Below, one piece after another: positions 27,113 through 36,558 of a stretch of DNA of 64,000 nucleotides. Below the pieces are notes generated by a model. It saw nothing but the letters and a program-made list of their open reading frames with translations. It had not been told where the DNA came from and ran no database searches. A program made the translations under genes and the position numbers. The stretch is taken from contig NZ_CP095491.1 in NCBI RefSeq assembly GCF_023028105.1, positions 124,001 through 188,000 on the forward strand. Direction: 5' to 3'. The stretch is from Halosolutus gelatinilyticus (GTDB taxonomy: Archaea > Halobacteriota > Halobacteria > Halobacteriales > Natrialbaceae). Each line of letters starts with the position of its first letter. The stretch's first letter is position 1.

Positions 27113-29560
27113 TTAGGAGGATTCGACCCGCGATCCGTTTTCGACCGCCGCCGTCGGAACGTCGATTTCCCGATCGCCAACCGTGTACTTGCCGGGATAC
27201 GGGACCGTCACTTCCAGCGTCCCGTCTTCATCGACGGTGACTTCCCGCTCGTACGTAACCGTCTCCCCCGAAACCGTCGCTTCGGTTTTGACGGTCATCG
27301 TTTCGCCCGGTTCGCCGGTCGTCACGATCGTCGCGCCGGGGACGACGGCGAACGCCGTCGTATCCTCGTCGAGATAGATCGCCTGATAGTGCTTGAGCGG
27401 GTCGGCGTCGTCACCGCCAGCGCCGTAGTCGTCGTGAAGCCGCGCCTGTGCGCTCGGTTCCGAGTACTCGCTGTCCGAATCCGTCATGACGACGTATCCG
27501 ACGCCGTTCCGCTCGAATTCCTCGTACCACTCGTCCGGATCGCCGTCGGCCTGGAATTCGTCGAACTTGTTTATCGCGTACGAATAGGACTTCGATTCTC
27601 CGCTGACGAAGTAGTTGTACATCCGATTATCCCCCCACTTACTCAATACGAAATTCTCCGGGTACTCTCGACCGGTCTCCGTCGCGTGCTCGTCGATGGC
27701 CATCGCGGCTTCGTACTGCGAATCGCTGTAAGCCGTCTGCGCGACTAACGACGGCGTGTAAAACAGGCCGCCGCTACAGACCAACAGCCCGATCCAGACG
27801 ATCGCGACGAGCGTCCAACGGCTTCGCGGCACGATGATACTCCGGGAGTGCGTTCCGCCGTCGGTTACCGTACCTCGACCCGCCCGATCGCTCGTATCCT
27901 CTTCGTCCTCGTCACGCCCCCTCAACGGCGCCGGAATCCGCGCGAGATCAGCCCACGCGAGTATCCAGACGAAGCCCATTCCGCCGAACACGGAAAGCGG
28001 GATCGCCAGTTGAGCTGCGAACCGCCCCTGTAACGTCGCCAGCAGGAGCCAGAAGACGACGTAAACCGAGAGCAACAGCCATCCGGGTTCGTACCGACGA
28101 GACGCGATCCAGCAGGCCCACGCCACGACCAGGATCCCGAGATAGAAGGTCAGACCGAGTTGTGCTAACGGGCCGAAGACGATCGCGTCGTCGAGGGTGA
28201 ACAACGAGGTCGTCTCCGCAATGCCCTCCCGAAAGAACAGGTCGGCGGCCTCCGCTCGCAGCCGGGCCCACTCCTCGGGACGCAGAAACCGAAACGCCGC
28301 GAATCCCCCTCCCACGAGGATACTTTCGAGGATAAGCAATCCGCTAATCGGCCAGCCGAGTCGTCGCCACAATTCTCCAAGACCGATCGTGACGACGGCA
28401 CCGCCCACGACCAGAACGGGCACAATTGCCGTGAACGCCTCGTGCCAACCCCAACTGACGTGCAGAAGCGCGATGAGTACGCTGCTCAGTACCAACCCGA
28501 CGAGAATCGGCGCGTTAGCCAGCGCGGGCCGGAACCCGGAACGGACGTCGATCGCCACTTTCAATCCCGCGTACGCTGCGACGGGCATGAACATCAGGAC
28601 CGATCCGCCCCAGGAAAGCGCCGAGAAGGAGAGGGCGATCCCAAGGACGACGGCAGCGATCCACGTCCACGGATGCCGAAGGTATCCGGCGGTCACCGCT
28701 TCCACCGCCGAATCGCCGTTCCACCGCCGTTCGAGATCGACGGCGAGCCAGGCGAGTGTCAATAGCGTCACGCCGAGCCAGAGGTACTGGTGCAGGCGAT
28801 GTTCGAGGAAGCCAACGCCGGTGTAAGCGGCGTGTGCCGGTGTAAGTGCCAAGAGGAGCAGCGAAGCGATACCGACGCGAACGTCGTCGGTAACGACCAC
28901 GGCGAGCCAGTAGACCACGACGCCGAGAACGACCGTTGCGACGATCGGCAACCAGGCGGCGACCATGTCAGCCGCCCACTGATCGCCGCCGAGTAACTCC
29001 GCGAAAAACCAGTTCGCGGCGTGGGTTACCGGACGCCGTTCGGCCGCCTCCACGGGCATATCCGTGATAACGCTCACGTCCGTGATCCCGCCCGATTCGG
29101 CGAGCATCCTCTCCATCCAGTACCGGTAGTAGTACGGGTCGTTCCCCGGCGAAACGACGGCACCTCCGCGAAAGACCGATCGGTAGTTCAACAGCCGCAT
29201 TCCGACCAGCACCGCGAGGGCGCCCACGAGCGCTGCCGTCGCGCGTGCGTCGAACGCGATCGGGATCGAAAACTCGAATCGATCGGTCGATCGATCCTCC
29301 GGGATCTCTTCGCCGGCGAGCCCCGCTTTCACCCCCTGACGACTGGAAACGCGATACTCGCCGTCGACCTTCGTCACGAGTCCGCGCGAGACGAGCTCGC
29401 CGAACGTCCCCGAATCGAGCGGTACGTCGTCGAAGGTCCAGCTATCGTGTTTGGCGTCGACGTCGAGGACGGTGTCGAGGATCGCATCACCGTCTTCGTA
29501 TTCCTCGCGGAAGGCCGCTGCTGCTTCGGCGACTGCCGCAGGATCCGATGCGTCGGCCAT
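27113..29560 (-). CDS. STT3/AglB-type oligosaccharyltransferase, divergent
   Basis: 815 residues. It would transfer a lipid-linked glycan to Asn of surface proteins. Residues 1-90 are a soluble N-terminal extension (EEYEDGDAILDTVLDVDA, GTFGELVSRGLVTKVDGEYR, winged-helix-like); then about 13 membrane helices; the first outside loop has GNDPYYYRYWMERML with the metal-binding Asp, and ERRPVTHAANWF. At the place of the STT3 signature WWDYG the protein reads SKWGDNRMYNYFV (Trp near 641). The C-terminus is a beta domain (VTVDEDGTLEVTVPYPGKYT). A TATA box at 29584-29592 makes the ATG 29560 start nearly leaderless. Confidence 0.88.
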   Translation of the reverse strand: MADASDPAAVAEAAAAFREEYEDGDAILDTVLDVDAKHDSWTFDDVPLDSGTFGELVSRGLVTKVDGEYRVSSRQGVKAGLAGEEIPEDRSTDRFEFSIPIAFDARATAALVGALAVLVGMRLLNYRSVFRGGAVVSPGNDPYYYRYWMERMLAESGGITDVSVITDMPVEAAERRPVTHAANWFFAELLGGDQWAADMVAAWLPIVATVVLGVVVYWLAVVVTDDVRVGIASLLLLALTPAHAAYTGVGFLEHRLHQYLWLGVTLLTLAWLAVDLERRWNGDSAVEAVTAGYLRHPWTWIAAVVLGIALSFSALSWGGSVLMFMPVAAYAGLKVAIDVRSGFRPALANAPILVGLVLSSVLIALLHVSWGWHEAFTAIVPVLVVGGAVVTIGLGELWRRLGWPISGLLILESILVGGGFAAFRFLRPEEWARLRAEAADLFFREGIAETTSLFTLDDAIVFGPLAQLGLTFYLGILVVAWACWIASRRYEPGWLLLSVYVVFWLLLATLQGRFAAQLAIPLSVFGGMGFVWILAWADLARIPAPLRGRDEDEEDTSDRAGRGTVTDGGTHSRSIIVPRSRWTLVAIVWIGLLVCSGGLFYTPSLVAQTAYSDSQYEAAMAIDEHATETGREYPENFVLSKWGDNRMYNYFVSGESKSYSYAINKFDEFQADGDPDEWYEEFERNGVGYVVMTDSDSEYSEPSAQARLHDDYGAGGDDADPLKHYQAIYLDEDTTAFAVVPGATIVTTGEPGETMTVKTEATVSGETVTYEREVTVDEDGTLEVTVPYPGKYTVGDREIDVPTAAVENGSRVESS

Positions 29561-29583
29561 TGGCACGTTGCTCCATGTACATT

Positions 29584-29592
29584 CTGATAAAG
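29584..29592 (-). promoter_or_regulatory. TATA box of the STT3 gene
   Basis: Minus-strand ctttatcag, centred 28 bases before ATG 29560, the spacing expected for a leaderless haloarchaeal transcript. It also disfavours the GTG at 29566, which would leave too little room. Confidence 0.5.
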
Positions 29593-29739
29593 ACTGGGTC
29601 CGTAACGGCGCATCTATGTCGCGGACGGACCAATAAGCATGGGATACTGTGCGATGAGCTGATACAAGAGGTACGCGCCATCTCGCCCCGACGCCGGTGA
29701 ACTCGAGAGAGTCTCAGAAGACGGTTCTAACTCCGTTCA

Positions 29740-30630
29740 CTAGTCCTTACGCGCCTCAAGAAAAACGACTTTCCCCCTGGAGTCTACTCCGACTGAATGA
29801 GGATCCAGTATTTCACACTCGAAATCGTTCGATTCCAATATACGTTCTACCTCGCCAGGGTCTACACCGTAGTTTTTGTGTATCTCACAGATGACGTATT
29901 TGCAATCCGGATTCGCCAAGGTCTTTGAGAGACCGTTGAGAACCGCTACCTCTACTCCCTCGACATCGATTTTGATCGCGTTTGGCGAGGCGAGGTCCCG
30001 TTCGACGAGGTCGTCACCCCGGACCAGCGAAACGTCTATTTCGTTTCCTGACTCAACGGGTACAGTCTCATCGCTTTGTTCCGGTATTAGCGTATGGCCA
30101 CCGGTTCCAACGTTCTCGCTTTCGAGCGACAGTTCTACACGACCGTTCGAATCAGATAGCGCGACTTTTTTAATGGAGATATTTGAGTAACCGTTAAGTG
30201 CCGCGTTCTTTCTAACTTTTCTCGCATTTTCCGGGTGGGGTTCAAAAGCAATAACAGCACCTCGCGGGACGTTTGAAGCGGCAAAACAACTGTACGTCCC
30301 GATGTTAGCACCGATATCCCATACGATGTCGCTATCGTCTAGCTGCTCTATAAATCGACCGATTAGTTTTTCTTCCCTGACAAAACCGCTGTCCATCCGA
30401 GCGTATTCGACTTCGGTATCGATCATGAACGAGACTTCGGTTCCGTCGATACGTTCGGTGTGCCGAAACGGCAATCGAAGTAAATCGATACGCCGAAAAA
30501 AAGATCGGAGATGACCGTGATAGATGTTTGAGAGACTGCTATGAAGGCCCGTTTGATCCGCTATATTTCTAGCCGATCCAGAATATATCGTTTCAATTAT
30601 TTTTTCGAAGTAGTGTTTGACCAATGCCAT
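29740..30630 (-). CDS. FkbM-family methyltransferase
   Basis: 296 residues. The SAM-binding Rossmann motif IVWDIGANIGTYSCFAA near residue 105 is followed by GAVIAFEPHPENARKVRKNA and the FkbM pair NAIKIDVEGVEVAVLNGL and YVICEIH. FkbM proteins O-methylate sugars or polyketides. Placed between the oligosaccharyltransferase and a secreted protein and markedly AT-rich, it most likely methylates a sugar of the glycan made in this locus (methylated hexuronates are known in haloarchaeal N-glycans). Target not provable from sequence. Confidence 0.92.
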   Translation of the reverse strand: MALVKHYFEKIIETIYSGSARNIADQTGLHSSLSNIYHGHLRSFFRRIDLLRLPFRHTERIDGTEVSFMIDTEVEYARMDSGFVREEKLIGRFIEQLDDSDIVWDIGANIGTYSCFAASNVPRGAVIAFEPHPENARKVRKNAALNGYSNISIKKVALSDSNGRVELSLESENVGTGGHTLIPEQSDETVPVESGNEIDVSLVRGDDLVERDLASPNAIKIDVEGVEVAVLNGLSKTLANPDCKYVICEIHKNYGVDPGEVERILESNDFECEILDPHSVGVDSRGKVVFLEARKD

Positions 30631-30915
30631 AATCGCTGGTCGAGCAGTAGAAGTATAAATCTCATCCCCTTACTGGATACCCGATTGGAATACATATTTA
30701 TAATCTATCGTCCGTATTCATGAATTTACAGATATTATATCATTTTTATCGTACTGATCGTCACCAGACATAACTGCCAGCCACATGCTCACAGAGAGAA
30801 CGTCTTCGATAGAGGGAGGCGATCATTCACACGACATCTTGAGCAAAATAGCCCTCCGCAATACCGTGTCGATCACTGCCCCCATCAGGAACGCCCTTGT
30901 CGAATTTGAAAGACG

Positions 30916-31842
30916 TTACACTCGATACTGCCGATACCAAGCCATGGTACCGATCGCTAGCGCGACGACCGCAGCCGCCGTACCGAACCCGATTCCGCCC
31001 GCAGGGTCAAGCAGCCCGCCGCCGCCGTCGTCCGATTGGCTCTCCCCTGCCCCTTCGCCCCCTTCGAGTTGCAACACGACGACGGTTTGTCCGTGCGAGT
31101 CGTTGGGTTCGTAGGTCCAGCCGCCCTCCGTGGCGTCGTAGGGCTCAGCGTCGGCGATCGGATCGACGTCGGTGTCCCAGCCGTCGCCGCCCGGAAGTTG
31201 CTTGATGTAGCCGACGACGTTGATCTTGTCGGCGTGCTCGCCCTCGACCTGCGCCTCGCCGAACTCGACGGTTTCGTTTTCCGGCAGGCCGTGCCACTCG
31301 AGGCAGTGTGCGTCGAGGATGCCGTCGCCCTGCGGATAGTCGGAACTCGTCCCGAACTGATCGCCGTCGAAGGGGCGCACGTAGTGTTCGGTCAGCGGGA
31401 AGTCGACGACGAACGGATCCGCCTGGGAGTGCCACGCCAGCGACTCGCCCGTCTCGATCGTAACGCTCGTGTTGGGGACGCTCTCGCCGACGATCGGTTC
31501 GCCGGCCTCGTTGAGCAGCGTCACGCAGATCTTCCCGGAGCCCTCGCCGAGATACGGGTCCCGATACTCGTCGCGCGGATTGACGTAACTGACCCAGCTT
31601 CCGTCGTCGGCGGCCTCCTCGAAGTACGGATCGCCCTCCGTGGGGACCGGTTCGTCGTAGGCCGCTTCCGAGACGTTGCCCTGAGCGATCGCTCCGGACG
31701 CCGACGGTGACGCGGCGGTTCCGGCGGCGATCGACGGCCCGGCGAGCGCGCCGATCACCAGCCCGGCGACGACGACGAGTGCGAGCCCCGCGACCGAGGC
31801 GCGTCGATCCGAGCCGTCGGTCGCCGTGATCGATCCGACCAT
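30916..31842 (-). CDS. secreted membrane-anchored protein, unknown function
   Basis: 308 residues. N-terminal signal or anchor helix (VAGLALVVVAGLVIGALAG), an acidic outside domain of about 230 residues with two visible Cys (KICVTLLNEAGEP, DAHCLEWHGLP) that may pair, and a C-terminal helix (GIGFGTAAAVVALAIGTMAW) ending in a short basic tail YRQYRV after a Gly/Asp/Ser linker. The region DKINVVGYIKQLPGGDGWD looks beta-rich. The C-terminal layout is like a sorting-signal tripartite tail, but there is no PGF motif. No family recognised. Confidence 0.75.
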   Translation of the reverse strand: MVGSITATDGSDRRASVAGLALVVVAGLVIGALAGPSIAAGTAASPSASGAIAQGNVSEAAYDEPVPTEGDPYFEEAADDGSWVSYVNPRDEYRDPYLGEGSGKICVTLLNEAGEPIVGESVPNTSVTIETGESLAWHSQADPFVVDFPLTEHYVRPFDGDQFGTSSDYPQGDGILDAHCLEWHGLPENETVEFGEAQVEGEHADKINVVGYIKQLPGGDGWDTDVDPIADAEPYDATEGGWTYEPNDSHGQTVVVLQLEGGEGAGESQSDDGGGGLLDPAGGIGFGTAAAVVALAIGTMAWYRQYRV

Positions 31843-32322
31843 CGCTACCCTCTCGAAACGGTCGAGTCGGCCGCGATCGATCGGAGAGCTGTCCCGCGGT
31901 CCGGCGCGAACTCCCGTAGTGAACCGTCGTGTGCCGTCCCGATTTCGGCGTCGGTCGTCGTCGGTGCGGGCCGGCCGGTCACGGTCGGTCGATCCAGCGT
32001 ATCACGGAGCGTGAGCATCGCGTTGTGTCACCCGGTCTAGCATACTATATATGAGCACCGTACCGATCGCAAACCGGGCGTTTCCGCGCGAGACCGGCGG
32101 ATCTCTCCCGTTCGCTTTCTCTCGCCGCCGACGCCCGTTCTCGTTTCAGTATCGGCGCCACCGCCGCGTGGACGAACCGGCACGGCCGGGAGGACGCGGT
32201 TCGAAAATCGATCGGCGTGACGACGTCCGCGATGGGCGCACGACGCGGGCCCGCCACTAAGACCGACTTATCGAAGTGTAGTAATACCATTAACAATACG
32301 TCGGGGGACGTCAGTGGGGAGC
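31843..32322. other. divergent intergenic region
   Basis: 480 bases between divergent genes. Frames here (for example 32045-32779 minus) are Arg-rich shadows. AT-rich blocks at 32039-32052 (gcatactatatatga) and 32279-32300 (gtagtaataccattaacaat) are candidates for the minus- and plus-strand core promoters; the second lies about 30 bases before ATG 32323. Confidence 0.5.
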
Positions 32323-33039
32323 ATGTCATGGGTGGCACAGCTCCCGGGAATGCGATCCGGCCACCGCGTCCGGAACGTGGCGCTGGGGATCGGATACGCG
32401 CTCGTCCTGCTCCCGATCGCCGTCGTGATAGCGCCGCTTCTCGCCGTCGGAGCTGTGGCGACGAACTATCGAGACGCAGCGACGCGACTGTCAGGACTCC
32501 CCGGCGTCGATTCCGGCGGCGGAATGCAAGCCGGCGTCGTCGCTGGCGTCTACGTCTTCGCCCTTTGGGGAGCGGTACTCGGAGCCGGGATGGGAGCCGC
32601 GGACCTCGCGGGCGACTCCGGAGAGGCCGACGCCGACCAGCCGGCGAGTATCGACGCCACGAGCGACAACGGCACCGCAGAGCAAGCGCGATCGGAGGAG
32701 GAACTCCTGGTGTTTTTCGAAACGAACGTCCAGCAGTGGGGCGTGGAACTTCGTTCGGTCGAGCTGTCCGACAACGCACTCGTCGTCGAGTATTACGCCA
32801 ACACGACGTCCGAAGAGGGGTTCACCAACGAGATGGCGTACCTCATCGGAACGTACGTCGACACCGTGGACGCCGGGCTCGAGACGGAGCGAATGGACGT
32901 CACGGGCGTCGATTCGGACGACGATAGCGACCACGTGTACTGGCACGTCGAGTCCGAATGGGCGAAGGCGTACCTCGACGAGGAACTTACCGAGGAAGAC
33001 GTCTTCGATCGGGTATTTGAGACTGTCGAAGTGGTGTAA
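32323..33039 (+). CDS. DUF5518-like/unknown membrane protein with soluble acidic domain
   Basis: 238 residues. Two N-terminal helices (LGIGYALVLLPIAVVIAPLL and AGVVAGVYVFALWGAVLGAG) with a short loop, then from about residue 100 a soluble acidic domain (EEELLVFFETNVQQWGVELR, NALVVEYYANTTSEEGFTNE) of alpha/beta character. ATG 32323 (MSWVAQL) is preferred over GTG 32314. The membrane part looks like the small DUF5518-type pairs of helices, but I cannot assign the soluble domain. Convergent with the next gene (gap 34 bases). Function unknown. Confidence 0.7.
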   Translation: MSWVAQLPGMRSGHRVRNVALGIGYALVLLPIAVVIAPLLAVGAVATNYRDAATRLSGLPGVDSGGGMQAGVVAGVYVFALWGAVLGAGMGAADLAGDSGEADADQPASIDATSDNGTAEQARSEEELLVFFETNVQQWGVELRSVELSDNALVVEYYANTTSEEGFTNEMAYLIGTYVDTVDAGLETERMDVTGVDSDDDSDHVYWHVESEWAKAYLDEELTEEDVFDRVFETVEVV

Positions 33040-33073
33040 CCGCGACGCCGCGGTCTCCGCTGCGCGGCGATCG

Positions 33074-33907
33074 CTACGACCCCGCCCGGTCCGGCGGCGC
33101 GACGAGTCTGCGGACGATCGGATAGGCGACGCCGAGGACGAGGCCGAATCCGACGAGCGCGACGAAACTCGCCCGGTGGACGTACGGGATCGGTCGCGAT
33201 CGGGCGAGCATCACGCGCATCCAGACGGGAACGCCGACCGTGACGCCGACCGCCCAGGCGGCGACGGCGAAGCACAGCCCGAGTACCGCGCTCGAGACCG
33301 GATTCCTCGCGCCCAGCCTCGCGTCGACGATCGCGACGAGGGCGGCGAACGCCGCGGTCGCGGCCCAGCTGAGCGCCAGTAGGAGGGCCCAGCCGACGCC
33401 GTTGGTTTCGCGGCCGAACAGCGCAGCCAGGGAGTCGATTCGACCGGTCCGGGCGAACGCGACCCCGACCACGGCTCCCGCGAGGACGCCCGTGATCGCG
33501 ATCGCGTAACTCGAGACGAGCGCTCGCGCCGCGAGCGCGTGCCGGCCGGATCGAGTGCCGCGCCGCGTCCGCGCGCCGATCGAATCCGCCGCCGTGAACA
33601 CGGAGACGGCGACGACGAAGAGCGCGACCGCCGCCGCGGTGCTCTGGATCGGGTTGGTGTCGAACGGCGGCCGATCGAGCGTGTAATGGAACGCGAAGAG
33701 GTCGGCCCAGGGCGATCCGTGAACCCGATTCAATTCGGCGCGGAAGGCGGGCGCGATCTTGTGGAAGTCCGGGCTCATCCCCCAGAGACCGCCGATCGCG
33801 ACGAACCACAGGTGGTGCCTGGACGCGCCGCCGCGCAGCGCCAGCGGCGCCGCTAGCAGCAGGACGAGCGCCGCGCCGACGAGGAAGTGCACGATTGCGG
33901 GCGCCAT
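33074..33907 (-). CDS. integral membrane protein, metal-dependent hydrolase-like N-terminus
   Basis: 277 residues from ATG 33907. It begins MAPAIVHFLVGAALVLLLAA; the motif pair HF (start) and GMSPDFHK (near residue 45) plus FHYTLD recall membrane hydrolases of the YdjM/LexA-regulated type (PF04307), in which 'GxLxPDxH' binds metal. Six or seven helices follow (AAAVALFVVAVSVFTAA, LVSSYAIAITGVLAGAVVG, and others). The longer open frame to 34228 translates to Arg-rich non-coding text. The assignment is tentative. Confidence 0.65.
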   Translation of the reverse strand: MAPAIVHFLVGAALVLLLAAPLALRGGASRHHLWFVAIGGLWGMSPDFHKIAPAFRAELNRVHGSPWADLFAFHYTLDRPPFDTNPIQSTAAAVALFVVAVSVFTAADSIGARTRRGTRSGRHALAARALVSSYAIAITGVLAGAVVGVAFARTGRIDSLAALFGRETNGVGWALLLALSWAATAAFAALVAIVDARLGARNPVSSAVLGLCFAVAAWAVGVTVGVPVWMRVMLARSRPIPYVHRASFVALVGFGLVLGVAYPIVRRLVAPPDRAGS

Positions 33908-34516
33908 CGGATGCTCGACGGTGCGAACCGTCGGTGGGGGTAATTCGACCGGGCAAATAAAGCACGTCCCTGACCCGATCGCGCGTCGACCGGGGCGCCT
34001 GGCCGATCGCGTATCGGTCGGCGACCTCGATTCGATCGCGTTTCGGTGGCGATCGGCTCCCGGTCGGCACCGGCGACAGTCGCGGCGAGGTCCGTCGTCC
34101 GAATGGCACCCGAAGGTAATCCTACCGAGGGGGAATCGATCGTCGAGGCGCGTTCCTCGCGATCGTCTCGTCGCGGCGAAACGTAACCGATCGGCCGACT
34201 GGACCACCGCCGAAGTAATCGATGCCAAACCGCTCTCAAGAAGTGATTTGAATCCGTTTTCGGACCGGTTAAAACCGGTTCAGTCGGGCGGTTTTCGACG
34301 GCTCGAGGACGAGTAGCGCATCGAGAACTGTTTGCGATCGATCCGCCGCGATAACGGACCCTTACGGAGAATAAATAGGCCACACGAAATCGATAGGCGA
34401 CTTCTTCTTCGGTGCAACCGACAGATAACAAAGACGTTCTTCCGGGAAGACCGGTCTGCGTCGCAAACATTCAGCAACGAAAGACCCTCACAGGTCATTT
34501 CAAAGACGTTGCGACA
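33908..34516. promoter_or_regulatory. upstream region and leader of the large curlin-like gene
   Basis: 610 bases without a gene. A TATA box aataaatag at 34370-34378 lies about 145 bases before ATG 34517, giving a leader of roughly 115 bases, like the leaders of the two small paralogues. Just before the start an inverted pair gtcgcaa (34461-34467) / ttgcgac (34509-34515) could form a stem, but seven bases may be chance. The element aaagacgtt occurs twice (34428 and 34502 areas). Confidence 0.45.
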
Positions 34517-36397
34517 ATGACCATGACCAGACGATCACAGTTTACGACCGCTCTCGTGGCCGCGATGGTGGCCATCTCGATGCTTGGGATGGCTGTCCCC
34601 GTGGGCGCAAACAGTAGTACCGGTCCGACAAAACAAGTACACACTCTCCAGGACGGGGAGGATCTCTACCTCCTGTTCGGCGTCGAAGGAGACGTCACCC
34701 AAGACGAAATAGAGGGAATGATCGCCGAGGGCGCATCAGCCGATAGCCCGAGCGCGATGGCGACCCAGCAGGACAGCGTCTCGGACGTCATCCAGTACCA
34801 GGACGTCGGCCAGGTGAACCTCGTCGAGCAGGGCGAGGCAGTGTCCGTCGCAATCGGCGGTGGCGAAGCGACCGCCATCCAGGACGTGGACCAGCGGAAC
34901 GCCAACTCCCAGACCGGCGAAGCGAACGCCGAGAACTACAACAGCAACCACGCCCAGACGTCGTTCGAAGACGTCGGCGACGTCTACGTGGTCATGGGCC
35001 AAAGCGATAACCCGCAGTTCAACGGCTGGGGCGTCGCTAATGATGACGGCGAGACGACGGTCGCGCAGACGGCGCAGGCGTCCGTCTCCCAGGCCCAGGC
35101 AGTCCAGCAGGCGAACGTCAAGCAGGGCACCGTCGCCTTCGCGTTCGCGGAGAACGAGAGCTCGGCGACCGCCGTCCAGGTGACCGAGCAGGCCAACCAG
35201 AACCTCCAGGAAGGCTCGTCCGTTGCGACGAACGTCTACGCGGAGGATCTCGACAACGATCCGAACAAGAGCTACCACGAACGACACAAGAAGCACGACG
35301 GCGTGAGCGCTGTCCAGAACGCCAACGCGTCCGTCGAACAGGCCCAGGAAGTCCAGCAGGCGAACGTCTACGAAATGGGCGGCGCCGTCGCGATCGCGGT
35401 CGGCGAGAACGCCACCGCGACGGCCGTTCAGATGACCGAACAATCGAACCTCAACGAACAGATCGGCACCGCCGAGGCCATCAACATCATGCTGGACTCG
35501 CCGGGAATGAACATCGCGACCGCCAGCATGGACGGCGAATCCAGCATCGTCGACCAGGAGGTCAAAGCGCAGGGCGCCGATCAGAAGGACCACGACAAGA
35601 AGAAAGACGACGGCGAGACGGACCTCGAACAGGCCGCCGAAGCCAGCGTCACGCAGTACCAGAGCGTCGAACAGGCGAACGTTCAGCTCAACAGTACGGC
35701 CGCGGCGATCGCCACGAACGGCAGCGAAGCTGAAGCGGTTCAGCTGACCTTCCAGGAGAACATCAACGCGCAGGTCGCCTCGGCGCAGGCCCTGAACGTC
35801 TACCTCGGCGATCTCAGCCCCCACGACAAGTCGCTCGAGGAGAAAGGACTCAAGGAAGGACAGAACCTCAGCGGCGCCGTCATCACCGAAACGACGGGCG
35901 TGACGGTTAACGGCGACGCGATCGAGGGCACCGATACCGTCGCCTTCGACTACGACGGCCAGAACGAACAGCTGAACGACGTCGATCAGTACTCGACGGC
36001 GGAAGTCGCACAGAGCCAGAACATCACGCAGCTGAACCTCGAATCGAACACCGCCCTCGCGGTCGCCGAAGACAACGGCAACGCGTCCGCGCTCCAGCTG
36101 ACGATCCAGGAGAACGAGAACGTCCAGATCACGGAGTCCAACGCGACGACCGTCAACAACGGCACGATCGAGGACGGCACGGACGGCGAGGACGGCACGG
36201 ACGGCGAAGACGGCACGGACGGCGAAGACGGTACTAACAGTAGCGACGGAGCCAACGGAACCGACGGCAACAGCGTCGAAGCGGCCCAGAGCGACGACGA
36301 TGGCGGAAACTCGGGCGACGAATCGATGCCCGGCTTCGGTGCCGGCGTCGCGCTCGTCGCGGTGGTCGCCGCGGCCATGCTCGCACGACGCAGCTAA
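34517..36397 (+). CDS. large curlin-like repeat surface protein with PGF-CTERM anchor
   Basis: 626 residues. Signal peptide (TTALVAAMVAISMLGMAVPVGA), an opening block LQDGEDLYLLFGVEGD, then five copies of a 50-110-residue repeat. Each reads roughly Q.Q.V.QaN - A.A.A - A.AvQ.T.Q.N.N.Q - A.N.Y.D, e.g. QAQAVQQANVKQG..AVQVTEQANQNLQ; QAQEVQQANVYEM..AVQMTEQSNLNEQ; QYQSVEQANVQLN..AVQLTFQENINAQ. The spacing resembles curlin repeats. A GTDGED linker leads to MPGFGAGVALVAVVAAAMLARRS, a textbook PGF-CTERM signal for archaeosortase A. The mature chain is acidic and poor in aromatics. Predicted: lipid-anchored beta-solenoid or amyloid-like surface component. Long leader; ATG 34523 is an alternative start. 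Confidence 0.85.
   Translation: MTMTRRSQFTTALVAAMVAISMLGMAVPVGANSSTGPTKQVHTLQDGEDLYLLFGVEGDVTQDEIEGMIAEGASADSPSAMATQQDSVSDVIQYQDVGQVNLVEQGEAVSVAIGGGEATAIQDVDQRNANSQTGEANAENYNSNHAQTSFEDVGDVYVVMGQSDNPQFNGWGVANDDGETTVAQTAQASVSQAQAVQQANVKQGTVAFAFAENESSATAVQVTEQANQNLQEGSSVATNVYAEDLDNDPNKSYHERHKKHDGVSAVQNANASVEQAQEVQQANVYEMGGAVAIAVGENATATAVQMTEQSNLNEQIGTAEAINIMLDSPGMNIATASMDGESSIVDQEVKAQGADQKDHDKKKDDGETDLEQAAEASVTQYQSVEQANVQLNSTAAAIATNGSEAEAVQLTFQENINAQVASAQALNVYLGDLSPHDKSLEEKGLKEGQNLSGAVITETTGVTVNGDAIEGTDTVAFDYDGQNEQLNDVDQYSTAEVAQSQNITQLNLESNTALAVAEDNGNASALQLTIQENENVQITESNATTVNNGTIEDGTDGEDGTDGEDGTDGEDGTNSSDGANGTDGNSVEAAQSDDDGGNSGDESMPGFGAGVALVAVVAAAMLARRS
36173..36232 (+). repeat. 18-base tandem repeat coding GTDGED
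   Basis: Three full copies and one degenerate copy of gacggcacggacggcgaa (36173, 36191, 36209, 36227) in frame inside the surface protein gene; they code the flexible, Ca-binding-like GTDGED linker before the anchor and could change in number by slippage. Confidence 0.9.
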
Positions 36398-36558
36398 TCC
36401 GACCCGTCGTTCCCGACGTACCGACTCCGGTCGACTGTGACCGCGAAGCGTCGACGAATCATATCATTTTCTGCGCGGTCGATCGCCGACGAGCGGCGCC
36501 GCCGTCTTGGTAGCGATCCGTCTCGACAAAGAGCGATCCGCTCCGGCCGAGTAACCGA

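Noticed and set aside
32045-32779. 244-residue minus-strand frame
   Set aside because: Overlaps a clear membrane protein on the other strand and is an Arg-rich shadow.
34461-34515. stem in the leader of the large curlin-like gene as a third copy of the conserved leader stem
   Set aside because: Seven bases only, different sequence and position relative to the start; chance is too likely to claim homology.
34736-35824. 362-residue minus-strand frame under the curlin-like gene
   Set aside because: Its own repeats are only the mirror of the real protein's repeats; no start signal or family.
36173-36232. short tandem repeats considered as a CRISPR
   Set aside because: They are adjacent 18-base in-frame coding repeats without spacers; no cas genes are in the window.
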